Positions 23,559-30,232 of a DNA stretch of 30,232 nt are shown here, in pieces; position 1 is the first letter of the stretch, and each line of letters opens with the position of its first letter. Both the position numbers and the translations under genes were made by a program. The DNA lies in the NCBI GenBank assembly GCA_017940955.1, contig JAGAXP010000216.1, forward strand, positions 1 to 30,232. The letters are read 5' to 3'. Source of the stretch: Oribacterium sp. (GTDB taxonomy: Bacteria > Bacillota_A > Clostridia > Lachnospirales > Lachnospiraceae). Under the pieces are notes generated by a model, which saw only the letters and a program-made list of their open reading frames with translations, did not search any database and had not been told where the DNA came from.

Positions 23559-25859
23559 ATGGATGAGGAAGAAGTAGAGATGGGATCAAATACGGCAATC
23601 AATATAGTAGATAGCCCTCCGAGCATAAAGTATTTTGAAGCGGAAGAACGGGAGGGGTTCTTTGTTTCTTCCATGATGAAGAGATACTGGGCGGCACAGC
23701 TTAAGGTGCTTGCCGAAATCGACAGGGTATGTAAGAAACATGACATCAAGTGGTTTGCTGACTGCGGAACGCTGCTTGGAGCGGTAAGACACGGAGGTTT
23801 TATTCCCTGGGATGATGACCTTGATATCTGTATGCTGCGACATGACTGGGTGAAGTTCTTTGAAGCGGCAAAGGATGAATTGCCGGGGGATTATTGTGTA
23901 TTGTCTCTACGACTTGAGAAAGAATATGAGCAGGTGATCGGTCGAATCGTCAATGCTCATGCCATTAATTTCAGTGAAGGCCATATGAAGGAATACTTTG
24001 GCTGTCCATATACGGTGGGCATAGATATCTTTCCTTTGGATGGGCTGAGTGATGACGAAGCAGCAGAGGAAAAGCGAAGGGCAATGGCGCAGGATGTTCA
24101 GAAGGCCTATGAGCTTGCAGGATCGGGGAAGCTTGATACGCCGGAATGCAGAAGGATACTTGCAAATATCGAGAGGCAGAATCATACGACCCTTCACAGG
24201 CGTGGGAACCTGCTCAGGGAGCTTCGGCTTCTGACAGAGAAGCTGTATATGACGTACCCTTCGGATCAGGCTGAGAATGTGGCTCTTATGCCTTTTTGGG
24301 TATCCGACCATAATCATAAATACAGCAGGAAACTCTTCGAAGACGTGATAATGATGCCTTTTGAATATACGGCGATCCCGGTTCCTGCCAGATATAATGA
24401 AGTGCTTCAGATCGAATATGGCGACTATATGTCCATACATAAGGGTGGAGGCATTCACGAATATCCGGTTTATAAGGAGCAGGAGGATATGCTTCGGAAG
24501 AAGAATAGGGGAAATCCCTATCGCTATACCATGACGAAGGAAGCCATACGGGATTTTCACAGGGAGAAGACAAGGAAAGAAAAGTGCCTTGAGATGACGG
24601 AAACTCTGATGCAGGCGCATGATCAGGTGTATACGCTTGTACTATCCGGAAATGCGGAGCTTGCCGGGCAGATACTGGACGGATGCCAGTCCCTTGCCAT
24701 ATCTCTTGGAACGCATATGGAAAATCAGATGCCCGGAAGCGAGGAACTGGTCCATATGCTGGAAGATTACTGTGAAATGGTCTATGTGGCAAGTACATCC
24801 TGGGATGATAACAGTGCCAATGGATTAAGCGCAGCGATAGAGCAGGTTGAGGAGGAAATAGAAGCGTATTTTTCATCGAAAAAGAAGGAAGTCCTCTTTC
24901 TCCCCTGTAAAGCCGGGTGGTGGAAAAGCATGGAGCCGGTATATGAGAAATATCGATCCTTGTCGGACATGGAAGTAAAGGTTATGCCGCTTTCTTATCT
25001 TGATGGAGACAGGCTGACAGGCGTAAACGGCGGTGAGCATAATGACCGATCGCTTTTCCCGGATAACATGAACCTTGTTACTGTGGATGATTATGACATT
25101 GCGGCTCATCACCCGGATGTTATCGTTACGCAGTATCCATACGATGAATGGGGTTCAACTATGGATGTTCCGGGCTTCTTCTATTCAAAGAATTTGACTT
25201 TACATACGGACAGGCTTGTATATGTGCCGTGTTTTGACTTGGATGCACCTATTGACAGTGAAGATAAAGCGGCAGAAGCGATTAGGGTAATGATCGAGCA
25301 ACCGGCAGTCCTTTATGCAGATCAGGTACTGGTTTCGTCTGAAGCCATGAAGACGCTGTATGTTGATACACTTGCTGAGATTTCCTGCATACGTGATTAC
25401 TGGGATAGTAAGATTAAGGTTTTTGATGAATCAGAGGTTTTGACCGGACAGGAAAAAGTCGGAACGGAGTCAATGCCTGATGAATGGCTTAGAGAAGTCG
25501 GAAACCGAAAAATAGTGCTGTTTGGCGTGAATGGTGCATTTCTTACGGAACATGGGAATGATGCGGTGAGGAAACTGGAAAGATCTATGCGAGAGATAGA
25601 GGAGAATGTCGCTGATGTGGTGTGTCTGTATGCTCCGAGCCGTGATCTTGACGAGATAAGGGAAATTGATCCTGATTTATGGCGCAGCTATACAGGATTT
25701 ACAGATTCCATTAAAGATAAGAAAAGTGTGATCTATGACTCTGATCATAACGCAGAACAATATATAAACTTTGTGTCGGGCTATTACGGAACAGCCGGGA
25801 GCCTTGCGCACAAATGCAGAAACGTGGGTAAACCGGTAATGCTTATGAGCATGGTTTGA
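23559..25859 (+). CDS. LicD-family phosphotransferase fused to a CDP-glycerol-transferase-like domain (copy 2)
   Basis: 766 residues, same domain order as the preceding gene. The LicD core at 66-90 is FADCGTLLGAVRHGG then PWDDDLDI; the C-terminal domain begins about 452 (KKEVLFLPCKAGWW) and ends YYGTAGSLAHKCRNVGKPVM. Overall similarity to copy 1 indicates an old tandem duplication with divergence, so the two may act in sequence, one priming and one extending, or on different acceptors. An ATG at 23580, preceded by GAGGAAGAAG, is an alternative start. Its stop overlaps an ATG of the epimerase frame. Confidence 0.8.
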   Translation: MDEEEVEMGSNTAINIVDSPPSIKYFEAEEREGFFVSSMMKRYWAAQLKVLAEIDRVCKKHDIKWFADCGTLLGAVRHGGFIPWDDDLDICMLRHDWVKFFEAAKDELPGDYCVLSLRLEKEYEQVIGRIVNAHAINFSEGHMKEYFGCPYTVGIDIFPLDGLSDDEAAEEKRRAMAQDVQKAYELAGSGKLDTPECRRILANIERQNHTTLHRRGNLLRELRLLTEKLYMTYPSDQAENVALMPFWVSDHNHKYSRKLFEDVIMMPFEYTAIPVPARYNEVLQIEYGDYMSIHKGGGIHEYPVYKEQEDMLRKKNRGNPYRYTMTKEAIRDFHREKTRKEKCLEMTETLMQAHDQVYTLVLSGNAELAGQILDGCQSLAISLGTHMENQMPGSEELVHMLEDYCEMVYVASTSWDDNSANGLSAAIEQVEEEIEAYFSSKKKEVLFLPCKAGWWKSMEPVYEKYRSLSDMEVKVMPLSYLDGDRLTGVNGGEHNDRSLFPDNMNLVTVDDYDIAAHHPDVIVTQYPYDEWGSTMDVPGFFYSKNLTLHTDRLVYVPCFDLDAPIDSEDKAAEAIRVMIEQPAVLYADQVLVSSEAMKTLYVDTLAEISCIRDYWDSKIKVFDESEVLTGQEKVGTESMPDEWLREVGNRKIVLFGVNGAFLTEHGNDAVRKLERSMREIEENVADVVCLYAPSRDLDEIREIDPDLWRSYTGFTDSIKDKKSVIYDSDHNAEQYINFVSGYYGTAGSLAHKCRNVGKPVMLMSMV

Positions 25860-25876
25860 CCCGGAAAGGCTTAGAT

Positions 25877-26539
25877 ATGGATTTTGAACTGATGGCGTCC
25901 ATGATGTGTGCTGATTACAGCAGGCTTGGAGAAGAGGTTAAGGAACTCGAAAACGGCGGAATAGATTCCTTCCATATAGATATCATGGATGGGCGTTATG
26001 TCCAGAATTTTGCCATGTCGCTTAATGACCTGCGTTGTATCAGAGGGCTAACGGATAAACCATTGGATGTTCATCTTATGGTGGAACATCCAATAAACAC
26101 GATAGATCTGTTTATACGAAACCTGCATAAAGGGGATACCGTTTATATCCATCCTGAAGCAGAGTACCATCCTTCAACCACCCTGCAAAAGATCATAGAT
26201 GCGGGTCTCATACCGGGGATTGCAATAAATCCCGGGACCAGTATCGAGGAAGTCAAAATGCTTCTTCGTATCGTAAAGAAAGTGCTGGTAATGTCCGTAA
26301 ATCCCGGAAATGCCGCCCAGATGTTTCTTCCTTATGTCCGTGAGAAGTATGATGAACTTCTCACACTCAAGGATAAGATGGATTTTGAGATTTATTGGGA
26401 TGGGGCCTGTGGTGCGGATAAGATCGAAGAATATGCTCCGCTTGGGGTGAAAGGCTTTGTATTGGGAACGACGCTTCTTTTTGGAAAGGGAGTTGCCTAC
26501 GGAGATACCTTAAAGGCTATAAGGGAGATGAAGTTCTGA
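25877..26539 (+). CDS. Ribulose-phosphate 3-epimerase-like protein
   Basis: 220 residues from the ATG at 25877 (GGAAAGG upstream); an ATG at 25856 overlapping the LicD stop would add seven. A TIM-barrel protein of the RPE family: MASMMCADYSRLGEEV, then the metal ligands in HIDIMDGRYVQNF and DVHLMVEHP, VMSVNPGNAAQ in place of the usual VNPGFGGQ, and a later Asp in YWDGACG. RPE interconverts ribulose and xylulose 5-phosphate. Divergence around VNPG and VDGGI suggests a specialised copy; allulose-6-phosphate epimerase is an alternative. An epimerase inside a CDP-alditol operon implies that xylulose 5-phosphate, not ribulose 5-phosphate, could be the precursor. Confidence 0.8.
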   Translation: MDFELMASMMCADYSRLGEEVKELENGGIDSFHIDIMDGRYVQNFAMSLNDLRCIRGLTDKPLDVHLMVEHPINTIDLFIRNLHKGDTVYIHPEAEYHPSTTLQKIIDAGLIPGIAINPGTSIEEVKMLLRIVKKVLVMSVNPGNAAQMFLPYVREKYDELLTLKDKMDFEIYWDGACGADKIEEYAPLGVKGFVLGTTLLFGKGVAYGDTLKAIREMKF

Positions 26540-26540
26540 T

Positions 26541-27263
26541 ATGAATTATGCGCTTCTTTTGTCCGGCGGAACTGGAACAAGAATAGAATCTGATAAGCCG
26601 AAGCAGTACATGAAAGCCGGCTCCCATATGATGGTGACCTGGGCTTTGAAAGCCTTACTCGAATGCGAAGCTGTTGATAGAGTTTATATCGTGGCAGAAC
26701 ATGAGTGGAGGGAACTTATAGAAGCCGATGCAGATAAAGCAGGATTGGATGTTGGAAGAATAGGAGGCTATGCCATCCCGGGAACCAACAGACAGACCTC
26801 CATATTAAATGGGATGCAGGAAATAATCCGCTTTGCGGATGAAAAGGTAGATATAGCTGCAATGGACGATGGAGACACGGTTCTCATTCATGATGCGGCA
26901 AGACCCTTTGTAACTGTGAGCCTGCTTAATGAATGTTATGGAGCACTGCCGGGGCATGACGGCGTGATGCCGGTACTTCCCATGAAGGATACGGTCTATC
27001 TGAGCGAGGATGGGCTGTCGGTTTCTGAGCTTCTGGACCGAAAAAAGGTATTTGCAGGTCAGGCACCGGAACTGTTTTATCTGAAGCCTTATTATGAAGC
27101 AAATATGGCTCTTATGCCGGATAAGATTTACATGATATGCGGTGCATCGGAACCTGCGATTATCAGTGGAATGAGAATCAAAATGATACCCGGAGATGAA
27201 GATAATTTTAAGGTGACTACAATGGGGGATTTAAACCGCTTTAAAAGCGTAAAGGAGGGATAG
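26541..27263 (+). CDS. IspD/TarI-family cytidylyltransferase, predicted alditol-phosphate CTP transferase
   Basis: 240 residues starting 2 nt after the epimerase stop. The CTP-binding loop is LSGGTGTRIESDKPKQY (about 7-23), and the family's TNRQTSILNG and LIHDAARPFV are present. IspD acts on methylerythritol phosphate; close relatives TarI/Bcs1 make CDP-ribitol and pneumococcal homologs make CDP-arabinitol. The adjacent MDR dehydrogenase and epimerase favour an alditol phosphate, giving CDP-pentitol for the LicD proteins. Sequence alone does not separate ribitol from arabinitol or xylitol. Confidence 0.8.
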   Translation: MNYALLLSGGTGTRIESDKPKQYMKAGSHMMVTWALKALLECEAVDRVYIVAEHEWRELIEADADKAGLDVGRIGGYAIPGTNRQTSILNGMQEIIRFADEKVDIAAMDDGDTVLIHDAARPFVTVSLLNECYGALPGHDGVMPVLPMKDTVYLSEDGLSVSELLDRKKVFAGQAPELFYLKPYYEANMALMPDKIYMICGASEPAIISGMRIKMIPGDEDNFKVTTMGDLNRFKSVKEG

Positions 27264-27268
27264 GAAAC

Positions 27269-28360
27269 ATGTCAAAGGCATGGGTACTGAAAAATGTTGG
27301 GGAGATAGTATTTTCGGATGTCGAAATTCCTATGCCGAAGGAAGATGAAGTAAGGGTGCGTGTTAAAGCAGCTGGGATATGCGGCTCGGATATTCCAAGG
27401 ATTTATGAAACGGGAGCTCATAACATGCCACTTATACCGGGACATGAGTTTTCCGGTGTGGTGGAGAGCATAGGTAAGAAAGTATCCCCGTCATGGCTTG
27501 GTAAAAGGGTGGCAGTATTTCCCAAGATTGCCTGCGGGAAATGTCGGGAATGTCAGGATGAGCTTCCCGATATGTGCCAGAATTACGACTATATCGGATC
27601 ACGCCGTGATGGCGCTTTTGCCGAGTATGTAACTGCACCGGCTGGTAACCTTATTGCTCTGCCTGACAGTGTAAGTTTTGAAGAGGCTGCAATGCTTGAG
27701 CCTATGGCTGTGGCAGCGAATGCCATGCGTATGGGATGCTTTGGCATGAATACGATACTGACATTGGATAAGCCTGTTGCCGTATGCGGTCTCGGGACAA
27801 TAGGTCTTATGGTTGTCATGCTTCTAAAGGATGCCGGATTTAAGAATATATATGTGGTTGGGAACAAAGAATCGCAGATGAAAAAGGTAAAGTCTTTAGG
27901 AGTATCTGAAAAGAATTTCTGTGACAGCAGAAAAGAGAATGTATCAGAGTGGCTGAAAGAGAAATCAGATGGCGGCATTGTATCGTATTTTGAATGTGTT
28001 GGAAAGAATGAGTGTATTACTTACGGGATAGAGGCGGCCGCTCCTGGTGGCTGGATTATATTGGTTGGAAATCCATATTCGGATATGACCTTTTCAAGAG
28101 ATATTTGGTGGCAGCTGCTCCGCAAACAGATGTCTGTATATGGAATTTGGAATTCAACCTTCAGGCAGGAGCCATATGATGATGTAAAAATGGATGATTG
28201 GAATTATGTGCTGAAGAGGATTAAGGAAGGCAGGATAAAGCCTTCGAAATTAATCTCACATAGGCTGGAACTAAAGGAACTTGAGACGGGACTACTTATT
28301 ATGCGAGATAAGACGGACGACTACTGTAAAGTCATGATAGATACAGATGGAACGAATTGA
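27269..28360 (+). CDS. Zinc-dependent MDR alditol-phosphate dehydrogenase (TarJ/GatD-like)
   Basis: 363 residues, ATG after AAGGAGG. Medium-chain dehydrogenase: the catalytic zinc site is GICGSD with GHEF, the structural zinc lobe has CGKCRECQDELPDMC, and the nucleotide-binding Rossmann motif is VCGLGTIGLM. The IYETGAH and PLIPGHEFSGVV region is close to galactitol-1-phosphate dehydrogenases. In TarIJ-like systems this enzyme reduces ribulose 5-phosphate to ribitol 5-phosphate for the cytidylyltransferase encoded just upstream. Here it would reduce ribulose or xylulose 5-phosphate to a pentitol phosphate; a hexitol phosphate is possible given the GatD likeness. Confidence 0.8.
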   Translation: MSKAWVLKNVGEIVFSDVEIPMPKEDEVRVRVKAAGICGSDIPRIYETGAHNMPLIPGHEFSGVVESIGKKVSPSWLGKRVAVFPKIACGKCRECQDELPDMCQNYDYIGSRRDGAFAEYVTAPAGNLIALPDSVSFEEAAMLEPMAVAANAMRMGCFGMNTILTLDKPVAVCGLGTIGLMVVMLLKDAGFKNIYVVGNKESQMKKVKSLGVSEKNFCDSRKENVSEWLKEKSDGGIVSYFECVGKNECITYGIEAAAPGGWIILVGNPYSDMTFSRDIWWQLLRKQMSVYGIWNSTFRQEPYDDVKMDDWNYVLKRIKEGRIKPSKLISHRLELKELETGLLIMRDKTDDYCKVMIDTDGTN

Positions 28361-28375
28361 TGGAGATGGTTATTT

Positions 28376-28717
28376 ATGGCAGATGCGATAGATGCTTTGG
28401 ATGCATTGGATAGGGATGCGGTTATGCTGCGAATGGCAGATGAACTTCCGGGAATAAGAAAGACATTAAAAATTAAAGCGGAAGATCTTGCAGATAAGAC
28501 GGGCATAGATGCAGACCGGTTTAAGGATATAGAGGATGGGAAACAGCCGATGGTATGGAGCGAATATATGAGTATTCTCTTTGTAATCTGGAATAATGAC
28601 ATCGGACGAGGAATTCTTGAATCCAAGGGACTTTTCCCGGATGCGCTAAAGAAAGCAATGTCTATGAACCGCAATGCGCATCCTCCGGTGACAGAGATAA
28701 CAAAGTATGGTTTTTGA
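28376..28717 (+). CDS. Small HTH-like protein, stand-alone relative of the recombinase-fusion tail
   Basis: 113 residues. Residues 20-100 (LPGIRKTLKIKAEDLADKTG, DIEDGKQPMVWSEYMS, ILESKGLFPDALKKAMS) line up with the last 80 residues of the degenerate recombinase at 20080: both have xWSEYxSxLFV and GLFPxxLK. The first half looks like an XRE-type helix-turn-helix (AEDLADKTGIDADRFKDIEDGK). It is probably a DNA-binding regulator or protein-interaction module of the LicD/CDP-alditol operon, of which it is the last gene. Confidence 0.6.
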   Translation: MADAIDALDALDRDAVMLRMADELPGIRKTLKIKAEDLADKTGIDADRFKDIEDGKQPMVWSEYMSILFVIWNNDIGRGILESKGLFPDALKKAMSMNRNAHPPVTEITKYGF

Positions 28718-28754
28718 GAAGATACTTCTTGTCAGATTTCGGTGAGTATACGGT

Positions 28755-29228
28755 ATGATGGGGGATGGGAATGTGGACAAAGGACTTGAGAGACTGAATC
28801 AGAGCAAACCTGCACAGTGCGATGATTGCGGCGGAAAGATGGTTTATAAAGGGATAGGCGAGTATGAATGCCCTAAATGCGGAAACGTCATGTATGATGA
28901 TTACGGAAAGGTGCGTCGTTATATTGATGAACATGGGGCAAGCTCTATTCTGATTCTTGAACGAGAGACCGGTGTTTCTAAAGAGGTGCTTGAATATCTC
29001 ATCAAGGATGGTACGCTTACCCAGCCGCCAGAGTCGATTTTTACCAAGGTATGCAATCGTTGCGGATACCCGATAGAGAATGGGAGGTATTGCAAAGCCT
29101 GTATGATGGAGATGGCAAATGAGCTTGCCGGGGTAATGAAAGGTGAACAGAAAGACGAACCGAAACCGACTGTATCTAATATCCATGCCGGAGCGAGGAT
29201 GCATTTGAATCACAGGAGAAAAGGCTAA
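28755..29228 (+). CDS. Zinc-ribbon protein resembling flagellar-operon protein YvyF (TIGR03826)
   Basis: 157 residues; GGTGAG lies 8 nt before the ATG at 28755. Residues 22-45 form a zinc ribbon (CDDCGGKM ... CPKCGNVM). Residues 50-90 form a helical HTH-like region (YGKVRRYIDEHGASS, LERETGVSKEVLEYLIKDGTL). Residues 97-115 form a second ribbon (CNRCGYPIENGRYCKAC). The layout of ribbon, KVxxYxxE helix and TGVS-type HTH resembles the flagellar-operon protein family of Bacillus yvyF; similar proteins with reduced or doubled ribbons exist. With FlaG at the other side of the glycan island this hints at a flagellar connection. The assignment is from pattern only. It ends 38 nt before the convergent relaxase stop, with no strong terminator between. 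Confidence 0.5.
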   Translation: MMGDGNVDKGLERLNQSKPAQCDDCGGKMVYKGIGEYECPKCGNVMYDDYGKVRRYIDEHGASSILILERETGVSKEVLEYLIKDGTLTQPPESIFTKVCNRCGYPIENGRYCKACMMEMANELAGVMKGEQKDEPKPTVSNIHAGARMHLNHRRKG

Positions 29229-29266
29229 CATTAGCGATGCCAGACTAAAGTGAAAACATCGTACAG

Positions 29267-30232
29267 TCAGCTGATGCTATGATGTTGTTTGTGGGGATCC
29301 TCGTGACTTGTTTCCTGCTCCTGGTCTTTAGTCTTATCGTAGCCAACATATTTCTCGACATTTGCAAGCTTCTGTTGTAGTTCAAGGACTTCTTTTTCGG
29401 CTGTTTTATAATTTTTTTCAAGAATGGACTTTTGGGTTTGCATGGCGTTATAGTCGGCTCTGATCTCGTCGGGATTAACAGATTTTGGGTCAAGTCCCAT
29501 CTTTTGAAGCATTCGTTCAGCACCGTCATATAGAATAAGCTGAGTTTCATGCATACGAAGGTATCTGTCCGGATCCTTGGATTTTTTATATTTATCCTGA
29601 AAGGGTTTATTGTCCCTGTACTGTTCCGCATAAAGGAGCAGTTCGGAGATTTTTTTCATTTGATGCTCCAACTCTACAAGCTCAGTACGGGCAGATTTTG
29701 CCTCAGCAGTCTTTTTGGCAATTTGCTTCTGAAGCTGAGAAAGATTATCTGCGGCGGCATAGCTGGCAGCGGCGGTTTTGAGGTTCTTGACCGATGCCCA
29801 GTGCTGGAGCCCGGGGCTGTTTTGAAATTTTTCTCCGGAGGTATCTATGAGCGTTCTGCTTGCACCGGTTCTGGTGACGATATCCTTCTTTGGTATCTTG
29901 ATCCGTGATTTCTGCTTTGGAGCTTCTGTGGTGTTTGGCTCCTGTACAGTTTTTTCTTTATTCTGCCATTTCTCGGGATTTTCAATCCTGTCTTTGATTT
30001 CTTCTTTTGTATAACCTGCTCCAAAATTGCGGAAGCTACCACGCACAGGTCGCTCTTGGCCAGGGGCAGTGAACTTTATGTATTTTGCGTGAGGATCACC
30101 GATTTTTTCACCGGTAACTGTATAGCCTTTTTCTCTGATAAGGCGTAAAAAGTCCTCGTAGGATTTGGCGATTCTAGTGCATTCGTCAATATCCTCTTGA
30201 AGCCGCTTTTTCCAAGATGTGCCTTCCTGCTC
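29267..30232 (-). CDS. MOBP-like relaxase, C-terminal part (cut by the right window edge)
   Basis: The frame is open to 30232, so the true start and the nickase domain lie outside; a GTG at 30046 is internal. About 321 residues are visible. The part near the edge (SWKKRLQEDIDECTRIAKS, YEDFLRLIREKGY, KYIKFTAPGQERPVRGS, and GAGYTKEEIKDRIE) matches the region just after the catalytic domain of mobilisation relaxases of Gram-positive ICEs. The remainder is a long charged coiled coil (QLQKQIAKKTAEAKSARTEL ...) ending in a His/Glu-rich tail. The relaxase nicks the origin of transfer and leads the strand into the recipient. It is the best evidence that the right side of the window belongs to a conjugative or mobilisable element. 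Confidence 0.85.
   Translation of the reverse strand, partial: EQEGTSWKKRLQEDIDECTRIAKSYEDFLRLIREKGYTVTGEKIGDPHAKYIKFTAPGQERPVRGSFRNFGAGYTKEEIKDRIENPEKWQNKEKTVQEPNTTEAPKQKSRIKIPKKDIVTRTGASRTLIDTSGEKFQNSPGLQHWASVKNLKTAAASYAAADNLSQLQKQIAKKTAEAKSARTELVELEHQMKKISELLLYAEQYRDNKPFQDKYKKSKDPDRYLRMHETQLILYDGAERMLQKMGLDPKSVNPDEIRADYNAMQTQKSILEKNYKTAEKEVLELQQKLANVEKYVGYDKTKDQEQETSHEDPHKQHHSIS

Larger units (their letters stand above)
1..30232. mobile_element. Interior of a probable integrative conjugative element with glycan-modification cargo
   Basis: Both ends of the window fall in genes typical of conjugative elements: an SNF2-like helicase C-terminus and a polyvalent LPD-type protein on the left, and a MOBP-like relaxase C-terminus on the right. 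A complete tyrosine recombinase lies near the left end. Everything between looks like cargo: surface-glycan and CDP-alditol genes, secreted proteins and two flagellum-related proteins. The element's ends and attachment sites are not in the window, so extent and mobility are inferred. Alternatively, two separate elements could abut a chromosomal glycan locus. Confidence 0.5.

Noticed and set aside
23907..24620. 237-codon minus-strand frame within the second LicD gene
   Set aside because: It lies wholly antisense to conserved LicD sequence; His/Arg/Leu-rich content is typical of the complement of such genes.
1..30232. CRISPR arrays, tRNA, rRNA and insertion sequences
   Set aside because: No regularly spaced repeats, cloverleaf-like genes, rRNA-like stretches or transposase genes were noticed on reading both strands.

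Overview
The window looks like part of an integrative conjugative element (ICE) in a low-to-mid GC Gram-positive bacterium, most likely a flagellated Lachnospiraceae relative (Butyrivibrio/Roseburia/Eubacterium type). Support: strong AGGAGG-type ribosome binding sites, ICE-type polyvalent proteins, and long LicD fusion proteins of a kind I associate with that family. The taxonomic call rests on protein style, not on a marker gene.

Layout. Positions 1-2734 hold the C-terminus of a large SNF2-like helicase and a nucleotidyltransferase/LPD-type polyvalent protein, both typical ICE genes, closed by a clear terminator. Positions 2843-5393 are a segment bounded by a perfect 20-bp inverted repeat; it carries a complete tyrosine recombinase and, in the opposite direction, a JAMM/RadC-like protein with a small coiled-coil protein. 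Next come a FlaG-like protein (5499), a membrane-anchored protein and a secreted Ig-like protein (6066-7691). From 7818 to 28717 there is an almost unbroken rightward gene string for making and transferring activated sugars and sugar alcohols. A zinc-ribbon protein resembling the flagellar-operon protein YvyF follows, and the C-terminus of a relaxase enters from the right edge on the minus strand. The cargo therefore lies between two conjugation genes.

How the genes may work together. An SIS isomerase, a nucleotidyltransferase-kinase fusion and a HAD phosphatase give the set of activities expected for an NDP-sugar pathway of the isomerase, kinase, phosphatase, nucleotidyltransferase type. Two GT-B/GT9-like proteins could use the product. 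A radical SAM enzyme and two methyltransferases with CBS-like N-termini could tailor it. Separately, a ribulose-phosphate epimerase, an alditol-phosphate dehydrogenase and an IspD/TarI-like cytidylyltransferase would make a CDP-pentitol (ribitol, arabinitol or xylitol), which two large LicD fusion proteins could transfer as a pentitol phosphate. The acceptor is unknown: flagellin is plausible because of FlaG and the YvyF-like gene, and the two paralogous secreted proteins are alternatives.

The island is a mosaic. A 3' fragment of a second SIS gene at 16511-16693 marks a recombination seam at the end of an AT-rich block (about 9925-16510). A degenerate tyrosine recombinase fused to an HTH-like tail (20080) precedes the LicD module, and a stand-alone copy of that tail (28376) follows it. 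No rRNA, tRNA, CRISPR array or insertion sequence was recognised.
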